Assembly: GCF_000745265.1 (NCBI RefSeq)
Contig: NZ_JQNN01000001.1
Span: 1,054,001-1,118,000 of the forward strand
Direction: 5' to 3'
DNA from: Massilia sp. 9096
Lineage (GTDB): Bacteria > Pseudomonadota > Gammaproteobacteria > Burkholderiales > Burkholderiaceae_D
DNA length: 64,000 bases
Below are positions 43,643 through 53,522 of the stretch, one piece after another; position 1 is the stretch's first letter, and the number at the start of each line of letters is the position of its first letter. The position numbers and the translations under genes were made by a program. The notes below the pieces were generated by a model that was not told the DNA's origin, did no database searches, and was given only the letters and a program-made list of their open reading frames with translations.

Positions 43643-45349
43643 ATGGCAAGGCCAGAAAAAGTCCGTCTCGGCGAAATATTGGTGCAGCAAAAGCTGCTGA
43701 CGGAAGAGCAGCTGAACCAGGCGCTGGCCGACCAGAAGCGCACCGGCCGCAAGCTCGGCCGCGTGTTCGTGGAAAGCAGTTTCGTCACCGAGGAGCAGAT
43801 CTCGGGCGCGCTCGCGCGCCAGCTCGGCATCCCCTACATCAATCTCAAGTTCTACAACATCAACCAGGACGTGGTGCGCCTGCTGCCCGAGACCCAGGCG
43901 CGGCGCTTCCGCGCGCTGGTGCTGGAAGACCGGGTTGAAACCGTGCTGGTGGGCGTGTCCGACCCGACCGACCTGTTTGCCTACGACGAGATCGCGCGCC
44001 TGCTGAAGAAGGGCATCGAGCTGGCCGTGGTCAACGAGACCGAGGTGCTGCAGGCGATCGACCGCATCTACCGCCGCACCGGCGAGATCACCGGCCTGGC
44101 GCGCGAACTCGAGCAGGACCTGGGCGAATCCGGCTCGATCGACTTCGGCGCGCTGGCCGCCAATCCGGGCCTGGAAGAAGCGCCCGTGGTCAAGCTGCTG
44201 CAATCGGTGTTCGACGATGCGGCCCAGGTGCGCGCCTCCGACATCCACATCGAGCCGCAGGACGGACGCCTGCAGATCCGCTTCCGCATCGACGGCGTGC
44301 TGCACCTGCAGACCGAGGCCGACATCAAGATCGCCACGCCGCTGGCGCTGCGCCTGAAGCTGATGGCCGACCTCGACATCTCGGAAAAGCGCCTGCCGCA
44401 GGACGGCCGCTTCGCAGTCAAGGTGCGCAACCAGCGCATCGACGTGCGTATCTCGACCATGCCGACCCAGTTCGGCGAATCGGTCGTGATGCGTCTGCTG
44501 AATCAGGTCGGCATGAACCTGCGACTGGACGCGATCGGCATGCCGCCGCGCCTGGTCGAGCGCTTCCGCGCCATCGTCCAGCGCCCCAACGGCCTGGTGC
44601 TGGTGACCGGCCCTACCGGTTCAGGCAAGACCACCACGCTGTACAGCGCGCTGGCCGAACTCAATTCGGTGGAAAAGAAGCTGATCACGGTCGAGGACCC
44701 GGTCGAATACCGCCTGCCAGGCATCAACCAGGTGCAGGTCAACGACAAGATCGAGCTGAACTTCGCGCGCGTGCTGCGCTCGGCGCTGCGCCAGGACCCG
44801 GACATCGTGCTGGTCGGCGAGATGCGCGACCAGGAAACCGCCCAGATCGGCCTGCGCGCCGCGATGACAGGCCACCTGGTGCTCTCGACCCTGCACACCA
44901 ACGATGCCGCCTCGACCCCGCTGCGCCTGATGGACATGGGGGTCCCGCGCTACATGGTGGGCGGCTCGCTGCAGGCGGTGCTGGCCCAGCGCCTGGTGCG
45001 CGTGATCTGCGAAAGCTGCAGCGAACCGTTCCAGGCGCCCGCGCCCGAGCGCGCGTGGCTGCGTGCGGAGCTCGGCGACAAGGCCGGGATCGTGCCGCTG
45101 TTCCACGGGCGCGGCTGCTCGCACTGCAACGGCACCGGCTACCGCGGCCGTACCGGCGTCTACGAACTGCTGGAGATGACGCGCGGCGTGAACGAGGCGA
45201 TCAACCATCCGGACCCGTCGCACTTCCTGAAGGTCGCGCACAGCGAGATGCGCGGCGAGACCCTGCGCCGCGGCGCGGTGCGCCTGGCGATCCAGGGCCG
45301 CACCACGGTCGCCGAAGCGATGCGGATCAGTAACCAGGTCGACGACTGA
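43643..45349 (+). CDS. mshE: MSHA pilus assembly ATPase MshE
   Basis: 568 residues from the ATG at 43643. The N-terminal MshEN-type repeats (VRLGEILVQQKLLTEEQL and RKLGRVFVESSFVTEEQI) are the region that binds c-di-GMP in Vibrio MshE. The ATPase has Walker A GPTGSGKTTT (about 323), the Asp box, Walker B LVGEMRD, the His box STLHTND and a CxxC...CxxC zinc site. It powers pilus extension. A TAGAAT at 43601-43606 could be a -10. First gene of the pilus locus. Confidence 0.94.
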   Translation: MARPEKVRLGEILVQQKLLTEEQLNQALADQKRTGRKLGRVFVESSFVTEEQISGALARQLGIPYINLKFYNINQDVVRLLPETQARRFRALVLEDRVETVLVGVSDPTDLFAYDEIARLLKKGIELAVVNETEVLQAIDRIYRRTGEITGLARELEQDLGESGSIDFGALAANPGLEEAPVVKLLQSVFDDAAQVRASDIHIEPQDGRLQIRFRIDGVLHLQTEADIKIATPLALRLKLMADLDISEKRLPQDGRFAVKVRNQRIDVRISTMPTQFGESVVMRLLNQVGMNLRLDAIGMPPRLVERFRAIVQRPNGLVLVTGPTGSGKTTTLYSALAELNSVEKKLITVEDPVEYRLPGINQVQVNDKIELNFARVLRSALRQDPDIVLVGEMRDQETAQIGLRAAMTGHLVLSTLHTNDAASTPLRLMDMGVPRYMVGGSLQAVLAQRLVRVICESCSEPFQAPAPERAWLRAELGDKAGIVPLFHGRGCSHCNGTGYRGRTGVYELLEMTRGVNEAINHPDPSHFLKVAHSEMRGETLRRGAVRLAIQGRTTVAEAMRISNQVDD

Positions 45350-45360
45350 GGCCCCACCCG

Positions 45361-46656
45361 ATGCCATTCTTTGCCTACAAGGCGCGCAACGCGCGCGGGG
45401 ACCTGCTGCAGGGCGTGCTCGAAGGCGCCGACAGCGGCGCGGTCGCCGACCAGCTGTTCGGCACCGGCGCCACGCCGATCGAGATCGTGCCGAGCAAGCG
45501 CGCCGTCACCAGTCAAACCGCCAGCAATGCCGCCAGCGCGGCCGGCGGCGTCGCCGGCGCGGTGGGCGTGGCATCGGAAGGCGGCCTGTGGCTGCGCCTG
45601 ACCCGCAAGAAGGTGACGTCGCTCGACGTGCAGCTGTTCAGCCGCCAGCTCTACACGCTGCTCAAGTCCGGTGTGCCGATCATGCGCGGCCTGGGCGGCC
45701 TGCAGGAATCGAGCACCAATCCCGCGTTCGCCGTCGTCATCCGCGACCTGCGCGAATCGCTCGACGCCGGCCGCGAACTGTCCAGCGCGATGCGCCGTCA
45801 TCCGAAATGCTTCTCGGCCTTCTACCTGGCGATGGTGCGCGTGGGCGAGATGACCGGCCGCCTGGAAGAAGTGTTCCTGCGCCTGTTCGACCACATGGAG
45901 TTCGACCGCGACATGCGCAACCGCGTCAAGAGCGCGATGCGCTACCCGAGCTTCGTGGTGGTAGCGATGATCCTGGCGATGGCGGTGGTGAACATCTTCG
46001 TGATCCCGCAGTTCGAGAAGGTGTTCAAGACCTTCCACTCGGAATTGCCGCTGATGACGCGCATCCTGATCGAGACCTCGCGCTTTTCGGTGCATTGGTG
46101 GCCGGCGTTCGCGCTGGCCGCGATCGGTTCGGTGCTGGGTTTCCGCGCCTGGACCAACACCACGGCGGGGCGCCTGGCCTGGGACCGCTACAAGCTGCGC
46201 ATCCCGGTCGCCGGCAAGATCGTCCACAAGGCGACCATGTCGCGTTTCGCGCGCAGCTTCGCGCTGTCGATGCGCAGCGGCGTGCCGATCGTGCACGCGC
46301 TGACGGTGGTCGCCCAGACCTCGGACAACGCCTATCTCGCCTGGCGCATGGACCAGATGCGCGACGGCGTCGAGCGCGGCGAAAGCATCCTGCGCACGGC
46401 GACCCATGCCCAGGTGTTCACGCCGATCGTCCTGCAGATGATCGCGGTGGGCGAGGAATCGGGTTCGCTCGACGACCTGATGGACGAGATCGCGATCATG
46501 TACGAGCGCGAGGTCGACTACGAACTCAAGACGCTGTCGAGCCAGATCGAGCCGATCCTGATCGTCTTCCTCGGCGCGCTGGTGCTGGTGCTGGCGCTCG
46601 GCATCTTCCTGCCGATCTGGGACCTGGGGCAGGCCGCCTTGCACGGCAAACAATGA
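45361..46656 (+). CDS. mshG: MshG inner-membrane platform protein
   Basis: 431 residues, GspF/PilC family. Two cytoplasmic T2SSF domains (about 100-225 and 305-425) and three membrane segments. Starts FFAYKARNARG and contains FSRQLYTLLKSGVPI and FARSFALSMRSGVPIV. It follows mshE after 11 bases and is the membrane base on which pilins assemble. Confidence 0.94.
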   Translation: MPFFAYKARNARGDLLQGVLEGADSGAVADQLFGTGATPIEIVPSKRAVTSQTASNAASAAGGVAGAVGVASEGGLWLRLTRKKVTSLDVQLFSRQLYTLLKSGVPIMRGLGGLQESSTNPAFAVVIRDLRESLDAGRELSSAMRRHPKCFSAFYLAMVRVGEMTGRLEEVFLRLFDHMEFDRDMRNRVKSAMRYPSFVVVAMILAMAVVNIFVIPQFEKVFKTFHSELPLMTRILIETSRFSVHWWPAFALAAIGSVLGFRAWTNTTAGRLAWDRYKLRIPVAGKIVHKATMSRFARSFALSMRSGVPIVHALTVVAQTSDNAYLAWRMDQMRDGVERGESILRTATHAQVFTPIVLQMIAVGEESGSLDDLMDEIAIMYEREVDYELKTLSSQIEPILIVFLGALVLVLALGIFLPIWDLGQAALHGKQ

Positions 46657-46842
46657 GCAGTCGCGCTGGTGTCTGTACGGCGCGACAGATTTGTTGTCAC
46701 GAAACTATGTTTTCATAAAAACTTTTGTTGCGGTGGATCAAGTTTGCTCTGATTCCAGTTAGAATTGCCCTACAGCATGGGGCGCGACCCCGCTGATCCA
46801 ACAGCAACGCGGCGCGGCCGCACCCCAATTTCGGAGATTTCA

Positions 46843-47346
46843 ATGAACAAGAATTTCAAGGCCGGCGCCCAGGGCGGTTTTACCCTGATCGAGTTGATCG
46901 TCGTGATCGTGATCCTTGGCATCCTGGCGGCGACCGCGCTGCCCAAGTTTGCGAACCTGAGCGCCGATGCGCGCCTGGCTTCGCTGCAGGCCGCGAAAGG
47001 TTCGATCGCTTCGGCCTCGGCCATGATCCATGGTAAGTACCTGGTCAACCCGACCGCCAACGGCACGACCGTGACCGTCGAAGGCAAGACCATCAACCTG
47101 ACCAATGGCTACCCGAGCGCCGACACGACCCTGGCCGACGCCGCCGGCATCAGCAGCGACGACTACAAGATCGACACCACTGCCGCCGGCAAGGTGACCG
47201 TCTCGCCGAAGGGTGTCGCAGATCCGACCAAGTGCAGCATCGTGTACACCGCCGCCACCTCGACGACCTCGGGTGCGACCATCGCTTACCCGACCACGAC
47301 CAGCAACCCGAGCGGCAGCCCGGTCGTCACCCCGGTCTGCGACTAA
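46843..47346 (+). CDS. mshA: Major MSHA-type pilin
   Basis: 167 residues from the ATG at 46843 (GGAG upstream). Prepilin cut G12|F13 with Glu at +5 ([18 protein letters not shown]). The 186-base gap before it suggests its own promoter, fitting a highly expressed subunit. A Cys pair near the C-terminus (KCS, VCD) should form the D-loop disulfide. Only one such pilin is present; mshB is not seen. Confidence 0.9.
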   Translation: MNKNFKAGAQGGFTLIELIVVIVILGILAATALPKFANLSADARLASLQAAKGSIASASAMIHGKYLVNPTANGTTVTVEGKTINLTNGYPSADTTLADAAGISSDDYKIDTTAAGKVTVSPKGVADPTKCSIVYTAATSTTSGATIAYPTTTSNPSGSPVVTPVCD

Positions 47347-47376
47347 GCCGCAAGCTGTATCGCAAGAGCGTGACGG

Positions 47377-47991
47377 ATGCCCGGCCGATTTCCTGAACGA
47401 GCAGCGCACGCTCATCCCCTTCGCCGCCAGCGCGGCTTCACCGTGGTCGAACTGATCATGGTGATCGTCCTGGCCGGCATCCTGGCCGCGTTCGCGGCCT
47501 CGCGTTTTTATGTGCGCACCGGCTACGACGTCGCAGCCTTCGCCGAGACCATCCGCGCGATGGCGCGTTACGCGCAAAAGCTCGCCGTGGCCCAGAACCG
47601 GGTGGTCTGGGTCACCGGCACGGTGGACGCTGCCGGCAACGTGCTCGGCGTCGGCCTGTGCTACACCAATTCGACCAACTGCCCGACCGCTCAGCAGGTC
47701 GCGGTCCCGAACGGCACCAACAGCGGCAACCCGAACACGCGCGCCATCTGCGCGGTCGGCGGCGTGTATGCGCCGACCTGGTATTGCGAGTCGGCGCCGT
47801 CGAACGGCATGACGATGAAGCTTTCCAGCGGCAGCTTCTCGCCGTTCTTCTTCAACGGTCTGGGCAAGCCCTTCATGCCGAATGACGTGGCGGGCGCGGC
47901 CTCGACCTTCCAGACCACCAAATACATCTTCAGCGGCGACAACGTCTCGGTCCCGGTCACGGTGTACCAGGAAACCGGCTATGTCAACTGA
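47377..47991 (+). CDS. mshC: Minor pilin MshC-like
   Basis: 204 residues. Long charged leader, then cut G20|F21 with E25 (FTVVELIM). GspH-like, with four Cys in the globular part. Overlaps the next gene by 11 bases. Probably a tip-complex or priming pilin. Confidence 0.85.
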   Translation: MPGRFPERAAHAHPLRRQRGFTVVELIMVIVLAGILAAFAASRFYVRTGYDVAAFAETIRAMARYAQKLAVAQNRVVWVTGTVDAAGNVLGVGLCYTNSTNCPTAQQVAVPNGTNSGNPNTRAICAVGGVYAPTWYCESAPSNGMTMKLSSGSFSPFFFNGLGKPFMPNDVAGAASTFQTTKYIFSGDNVSVPVTVYQETGYVN

Positions 47992-48619
47992 GCCGCGCGC
48001 CGTGCCGCGGGCGCCGCGCCAGCGCGGGGTGACCCTGATCGAGATGATCGTCTTCATGGTGATCATCGGCGTCGCCCTGGCGGCCATCGTCGGCGTGATG
48101 GCGCTGACCACGAGCCAGAGCGCCGACCCGGTGCGGCGCAAGCAGGCGCTGATCCTGGCCGAGGGCCTGCTCGAGGAAGTCGAGCGCGCCAATTTTTCCT
48201 ACTGCGACCCGTTCGACCCGAACGCCGCGACCGCCGCCAGCAGCAAGGACTGCACCATCCCCGAAGCCTGGGGCCAGCTGGGAGGCGAGCCGAGTTCGTC
48301 CGGGCGGCCCTACGACAACGTCAACGATTACGTGGCGGCCGCCGGCACCGCCAATGCCGCCTTCGACGTCGGCGGCAAGCTGGCCGACGCCAACGGCAAC
48401 GTGCTCGATCTGGCCGGCTACAGCGCGAGCGTGACGATCACGCCGGTCGCGCTCGGCCCGGACGGCGCCCAGGTCGGCGCCAACAACCCGTCCGCCGGCG
48501 TCTCCACCGGCAGCAGCGCCGACAACGAAGCCCTGCGGATCACGGTCACGGTCAGCTACGACGGCCAGACCCTGACGCTGGACGGCTACCGCACGCGCTA
48601 CGCGCCCAACGCCTTATGA
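47981..48619 (+). CDS. mshD: Minor pilin MshD-like
   Basis: 212 residues, start ATG 47981. Cut G16|V17 with E21 (VTLIEMIVFMVIIG), a PilV/GspI-like pattern, with LILAEGLLEEVERANF after the helix. Overlaps mshO by 4 bases. Confidence 0.85.
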   Translation: MSTEPRAVPRAPRQRGVTLIEMIVFMVIIGVALAAIVGVMALTTSQSADPVRRKQALILAEGLLEEVERANFSYCDPFDPNAATAASSKDCTIPEAWGQLGGEPSSSGRPYDNVNDYVAAAGTANAAFDVGGKLADANGNVLDLAGYSASVTITPVALGPDGAQVGANNPSAGVSTGSSADNEALRITVTVSYDGQTLTLDGYRTRYAPNAL

Positions 48620-49599
48620 CGCTCCACGCACACGCACACGCGTACGCACACCCGCCTGCACGCCCGCGCACCCACGCGCGTGGCTTCACGCTGATCGAGG
48701 TGATCGTCTCGATCGTCGTGATCGGCATCCTGTCGGCCATCGTCGCCGTGTTCATCCGCGCGCCGATCCTCGGCTACCGCGACACGGTCGACCGCGCCGA
48801 GATCACCGACCAGGCCGACCTGGCGCTGCGCCGCATCGCGCGCGATCTGCGCCTGGCGCTGCCCAACAGCGTGCGCATCGCCAGCGACGGCGCCGGCAAC
48901 ACCGTGATGGAATTCCTGCAGACCAAGACGGGCGGGCGCTACCTGTCGATCGACGACGACGGCGTCGACCCGACCAGGATCCTGAACTTCGAGGACCCGA
49001 TCGACACGGACTTCACCGCGATTGCGCCGCTGAACAGCTTCGCCCAGGTCGCGGTGGGCGACTACGTCGTGGTGTACAACCTCGGCCCCGGCCTGGAGCC
49101 GGCCAACGCCTACGTCGTGCAGAGCGCGGCCTGCACCAAGGGCGACGCCACGTCGGCCGCCGTCAACGCCGGCAACATCGCCCAGATCAGCAAGATCGTG
49201 ACGCCGAGCGCCAGCGGCCTGGCCGACGCGGTCGACATCACGCTGGCCGTCAATCCCTTCGCCTGCCAGGCGCCGCCGATGTCCTCGCCGAACTACCGCT
49301 TCCAGGTGGTCTCGGGCCCGGTCAGCTTCTACTGCACCGCCCGCAGCGACGGGACCTGGGACTTGTGGCGCGCCTGGGGCTACAAGATCCAGGCCGGCCA
49401 GCCCACGAGTACGCCGAGCGACGCCAAGACCGCCATGCTCGCCAGCCGCCTGACCCGCTGCGACAAGCTGTTCAGCTACAGCACCGCCGCCAACCAGCGC
49501 ACCGGCCTGGTCGGCATCGACATCTCGCTGCACGGCCGCAACGACAACACCGCCGCGATCCGCCTGGTGCACCAGGTCCACGTCGACAACACCCCATGA
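48616..49599 (+). CDS. mshO: Minor pilin MshO-like
   Basis: 327 residues. Unusual leader HAHAHAYAHPPARP before the cut G23|F24 with E28 (FTLIEVIVS). GspJ/PilW-like globular part. Overlaps both neighbours by 4 bases. Confidence 0.85.
   Translation: MTLHAHAHAYAHPPARPRTHARGFTLIEVIVSIVVIGILSAIVAVFIRAPILGYRDTVDRAEITDQADLALRRIARDLRLALPNSVRIASDGAGNTVMEFLQTKTGGRYLSIDDDGVDPTRILNFEDPIDTDFTAIAPLNSFAQVAVGDYVVVYNLGPGLEPANAYVVQSAACTKGDATSAAVNAGNIAQISKIVTPSASGLADAVDITLAVNPFACQAPPMSSPNYRFQVVSGPVSFYCTARSDGTWDLWRAWGYKIQAGQPTSTPSDAKTAMLASRLTRCDKLFSYSTAANQRTGLVGIDISLHGRNDNTAAIRLVHQVHVDNTP
48625..48651 (+). repeat. CACGCA repeats in the MshO leader
   Basis: Alternating CAC/GCA units encode His-Ala repeats in the part of the leader removed by prepilin peptidase. 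Confidence 0.7.
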
Positions 49600-50048
49600 A
49601 CATGCGTATTCCTTCCATGCGGCGCCAGGCCGGCGTCGGCATCGTCACCGCAATCTTCCTGCTGGTCGTGCTGGCCGGCCTGGCCACGGCGATGGTGTCG
49701 CTGTACACCGCGCAGCAGACCAGCGCGAACGTCGACCTGCTCGGCGCGCGCGCCTACCAGGCCGCGCGCGCCGGCATGGAGTGGGGGCTGTTCCGCCGGA
49801 CCCGCAACGGCAGCTGCGCGGCGTCGAGCCGCTTCGCGCTGCCGGCCGGCACCTCGCTGTCGGGCTTCACGGTGGTGGTGCGCTGCGCCGCCAGCGGCAG
49901 CGCCAGCCTGGCGCACGCGACCATCACGTCCAGCGCCTGCAACCTGACCGACAGCGAAGGCAACTGCAACTGCGACGGCGGCACCGGCAGCTGCGTGCCC
50001 TCGACCAGCCCGGACACGGTCAACCGCCGCGTCGAGGTGCAGCTGTGA
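49596..50048 (+). CDS. mshP: MshP-like pilus protein
   Basis: 150 residues. The N-terminus (QAGVGIVTAIFLLVVLAGLA) resembles a PilX/GspK-type pilin helix but lacks the +5 Glu, so it may act at the filament tip or platform. Cys-rich C-terminus (CNCDGGTGSC). Coupled to mshQ. Confidence 0.82.
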   Translation: MNMRIPSMRRQAGVGIVTAIFLLVVLAGLATAMVSLYTAQQTSANVDLLGARAYQAARAGMEWGLFRRTRNGSCAASSRFALPAGTSLSGFTVVVRCAASGSASLAHATITSSACNLTDSEGNCNCDGGTGSCVPSTSPDTVNRRVEVQL

Positions 50049-53000
50049 CGGCGTGGCTGCGCGCGCTGCGCCTGTCGTCGGCGCTGGCCTTGCTGGCGCT
50101 GCTGGCGGGCGTGCCGGCGCGCGCCGACACCGCGCTGTCGAACATCAAGAGCTTTCGCGGCAACGTCAACTTCACCGGCACCGAAGTCACGCTGCGCAGC
50201 AGCCCCAACGGCACGAATGCCTGCCAGCTGGTCAGCAACGGCAGCGCAAGCGCGACGCTCACGGGCATTCCCTCGGGCGCGACCATCGAGAGCGCGCAGC
50301 TGTACTACGCCGCGTCCGGCAGCACGGTGGACAACACCGTGACCATGGACACCACCAGCTACACCGCCAGGAATACCTACCAGTCGAGCAGCGTCGGCTA
50401 CGACTATTTCTCGGGCGTGGTCGACGTGACCGCCGCGGTCAAGCAAAAGGGCAACGCCACCTACACCTTCAGCGGCCTGAGCGTCAGTACCGGTAGCCCA
50501 TGGTGCGCGGTACAGGGCGTGGTCGGCGGCTTCGCACTGGTGGTGGTCTACTCGATCTCGAGCGAGCCGTTCCGGATGCTCAACATCTACGAAGGCTTCC
50601 AGTACTTCCAGAACAACGGCTTCACGATCAACCTCGGCAACTTCAACGTGCCCAATCCGCTGCCGAGCAACGTCACCGGCCGCATCGGCCACATCACCTG
50701 GGAAGGCGACAATACGATCTCGGGCGGCGGCGAAACGCTGTTGTTCAATAACATCGAGCTGACCGACGCGATGAATCCGTCCGGTAACCAGTTCAACTCA
50801 CAGAGCAATATCAACGGCGACTATTATTCCTACGGCGTCGACTTCGACGCCTACACGCTGACCGCGGCCAACGGCACGCTCACGCCCGGCTCGAGCAGCG
50901 CGACCACCACCTACAAGACCGGCCAGGACCTGGTGCTGCTGAGCGCGGAAATCGTGGCCATGCCCTACGTCGCCAACGCCGACCTGGCGCTGACGATGAC
51001 GCGCAGCGGCGACCTCACCGCCAACTCGACCGCCAGCTACGCGATCACCGTCACCAACAAGGGCATCGACACCGAGATCGGCCCGGTGACCGTGACCGAC
51101 ACGTTGCCGTCCGGCCTGAGCTACGTGTCGGCGACCGGCGCCGGCTGGAGCTGCACGAGCGCGGCCGGCAGCAACGGCGCGACGATCGTCACCTGCAGCC
51201 AGAACGGCCCGGTCGCGCCGGGCGCGACCATGAGCACGCTGGTGCTGAACGTGGCCGCAAGCGCCAACGCCAACTACACCAACACCGCCACCGTGTCCGG
51301 CAAGACCGGCGACGACAACGCCGGCAACAACAGCGCGTCCAACACCTACACCATGCCGGCATCGTCGACCTACGGCTACCAGGCGGCGTTCACGCGGGAG
51401 ACCTGCAAGGTGGGCGACCCGATCGTGGTGCTCGACAGCGCGGTCGGCTGCCACACGTTCATCGGCCCGGTGATCGCGGCGGACAGCGCCACCAAGATCT
51501 ACATCACCGGCGTCACCACCAACAGCAAGGGCCAGCAGATCGCCAGCGCCGTGTCGGGCTCGAGCACCAGCGTGCCGATCAATTTCGCCGCGACCTGCGC
51601 ACCGAATTCCGGTGTCGCCATCAGTTATGCCGGCGTCACGCTCGATTGCAAGGGTACTGCCGTCACGGCGACCGTGACGGTCAGCGGCAACCAGGCGACC
51701 GCCGCGAACGTGTCTTCGTTCTCGTACGCCGACGTCGGGCGCATCACGCTGACGGCCACCTACAACGGGACACAGGTCGGCAGCATCACGTTCATCTCGA
51801 AGCCTTACGACATCCGCGTACGCGCCGCGATCCGCGACCTCGGCGCGACGACGGAATACTACGACCAGAAAGGCACCAGCGCCGACAGCTTCAGCAAGCC
51901 CGACCTCGCCTTCGTCAGGGCCGGCGACCCGTTCATCCTGCGCCTGGGCGCCTGGATGGCGAACGGCGCCTGGGCGCCGAGCTTCGGCAAAGAGCCGGCT
52001 GAACTGGCCGGCAAGATGGACCCCAGCCTGCTGGTGTTCAAGTTCGGGCTCGACAAATTCACCGTGACTTCGCCGCAGAGCTCGCCAGTCACGCAGCTGA
52101 CCCAGATCACGCTGCCCGGCCAGAGCGCCGCGGTCAGCCCGGACAGCCTGGTGCAGAACGCGTTCGTGTTCAACCAGCCCTTCACATCGAACGGGGCGGC
52201 CGGAGCGTTCGACGCCAACGTCAGCTGGTTCGAGGCGGGCAACCTGGCGCTCGTGCCCTCGCTCGAAAACTACCTCGGGGCAGGCACGGTGCCGTCCGCA
52301 GACAACACGGCGTCGGCCACCCGCATGGGCCCGACTACGCGCGTGATCGGCCGCTTTTATCCCGATCACCTGGACACCGACATCACCAAGGCCTTCGACT
52401 GCCCGGCGTCGCTGAATTGTCCGCCGGCGGCCTACGACGCGGTCAAGCCGAGCTGGCCGATCGCGGGCGCCGTGTATTCCAGTCAGCCGTTCGCCGTCAA
52501 CGTCCACGCCTATGGCCGGCCGATGGCGGACGGCAGCCTGCCGCAGCTGCGCCTGTTCCAGAACGTCCCGCCTTCCAACGTGACTGCGCCGATGTCCTCG
52601 AGCGCCCGCACGACGATCGTGCTGAGCGCGGCGCCGCTGCCGAACGCCAGCGGGGCCGTGATGAGCAGCACGAAGCAGCCGGTCAGTTTTTCCAGCCAGG
52701 CGGTGCCGTACTCGAGTGCCAGCACCGATTACCTCGACCTCGGCACCAGCGCCACCATGACGTTGCCGGTCGCTTTTTCCGCCGCCAATCGAACCGCAAC
52801 CAACGTCGGCGCGCCGACCTTGTTCTACGTGCGCGCTTCGATGACCGAAACGCGCCAGGCCAGCACCGGCGGCGCCGCGCAGGTCATCACCATCAATTCG
52901 ATCGCGCCCACCACGCCGGCCGGCACCCAATACGAGGATGGCCTGATGGCGGTGAACGGCCGTCTCCAGGTCGGCAATGCGCTCGGTTCCGAGGCGCTGC

Positions 53001-53386
53001 GCCTGCCGGTGCCGTTGACCGCCCAGTACTGGAGCGGCACCAGCTGGCTGACCAACACCGCCGACAATGACAGCCTGGTGGCCGCGACCGCACCCTGGAC
53101 CGCCAGCACGCCGGCGCCGTCCTGCAGCGGCGGCCTGGCGTCGAGTCCGCCCGCCACCGCCTGCAAGAGCGGCGTCGTCAGCGCCGTCAACAGCGGTACC
53201 CCGATCCGCCTGAACGCGGGCAGGGCGACCATGGTGCTGCAGCAGGCGGCCCCGGGGCGCCTGAACGGCAGCATCGATTACCAGGTCACGGGCGGCGGCT
53301 CGGCCGCGTGGCTGCCGAGCACCCAGGCGCGCGCCAAGTTCGGCCTGTACAAGGCGCCGGTGATCTATCTGCGTGAGGTGTACTGA
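50045..53386 (+). CDS. mshQ: MshQ, large secreted pilus-associated protein
   Basis: 1113 residues from the GTG at 50045, overlapping the mshP stop. Signal peptide (1-22), an N-terminal beta domain (about 25-300), a DUF11-like segment (ALTMTRSGDLTANSTASYAI, about 315-435), and a long C-terminal DUF6701-type region. Probably the tip adhesin or a tip-anchoring protein. The DUF11 part may be a lineage-specific addition. Confidence 0.85.
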   Translation: MTAWLRALRLSSALALLALLAGVPARADTALSNIKSFRGNVNFTGTEVTLRSSPNGTNACQLVSNGSASATLTGIPSGATIESAQLYYAASGSTVDNTVTMDTTSYTARNTYQSSSVGYDYFSGVVDVTAAVKQKGNATYTFSGLSVSTGSPWCAVQGVVGGFALVVVYSISSEPFRMLNIYEGFQYFQNNGFTINLGNFNVPNPLPSNVTGRIGHITWEGDNTISGGGETLLFNNIELTDAMNPSGNQFNSQSNINGDYYSYGVDFDAYTLTAANGTLTPGSSSATTTYKTGQDLVLLSAEIVAMPYVANADLALTMTRSGDLTANSTASYAITVTNKGIDTEIGPVTVTDTLPSGLSYVSATGAGWSCTSAAGSNGATIVTCSQNGPVAPGATMSTLVLNVAASANANYTNTATVSGKTGDDNAGNNSASNTYTMPASSTYGYQAAFTRETCKVGDPIVVLDSAVGCHTFIGPVIAADSATKIYITGVTTNSKGQQIASAVSGSSTSVPINFAATCAPNSGVAISYAGVTLDCKGTAVTATVTVSGNQATAANVSSFSYADVGRITLTATYNGTQVGSITFISKPYDIRVRAAIRDLGATTEYYDQKGTSADSFSKPDLAFVRAGDPFILRLGAWMANGAWAPSFGKEPAELAGKMDPSLLVFKFGLDKFTVTSPQSSPVTQLTQITLPGQSAAVSPDSLVQNAFVFNQPFTSNGAAGAFDANVSWFEAGNLALVPSLENYLGAGTVPSADNTASATRMGPTTRVIGRFYPDHLDTDITKAFDCPASLNCPPAAYDAVKPSWPIAGAVYSSQPFAVNVHAYGRPMADGSLPQLRLFQNVPPSNVTAPMSSSARTTIVLSAAPLPNASGAVMSSTKQPVSFSSQAVPYSSASTDYLDLGTSATMTLPVAFSAANRTATNVGAPTLFYVRASMTETRQASTGGAAQVITINSIAPTTPAGTQYEDGLMAVNGRLQVGNALGSEALRLPVPLTAQYWSGTSWLTNTADNDSLVAATAPWTASTPAPSCSGGLASSPPATACKSGVVSAVNSGTPIRLNAGRATMVLQQAAPGRLNGSIDYQVTGGGSAAWLPSTQARAKFGLYKAPVIYLREVY

Positions 53387-53430
53387 CAACGGCGGACGGT
53401 CATCCTGTGACAAAAACTGAAAATATTTCC

Positions 53431-53477
53431 GTAGGATAAAAAAATGGTATCGGCTTTTTCCTACAGTTGAATATAAT
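53431..53477 (+). promoter_or_regulatory. Hairpin and TATAAT before mshI
   Basis: GTAGG-A-AAAA pairs with TTTT-CCTAC (53431-53464), followed by TATAAT at 53472-53477. May attenuate read-through from mshQ and start a new transcript for mshI-N; no good -35 is seen. Confidence 0.4.
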
Positions 53478-53522
53478 CAAGGGTCTATAAAACTTTCCTC
53501 GAAACATCCTCGACCGCCGCGC

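Noticed and set aside
46737..46753. Sigma-54-like site before mshA
   Set aside because: The GG-GC spacing is nine, one short of the required ten.
50798..53413. Open frame of 871 aa opposite mshQ
   Set aside because: Shadow of mshQ; no recognisable motif.
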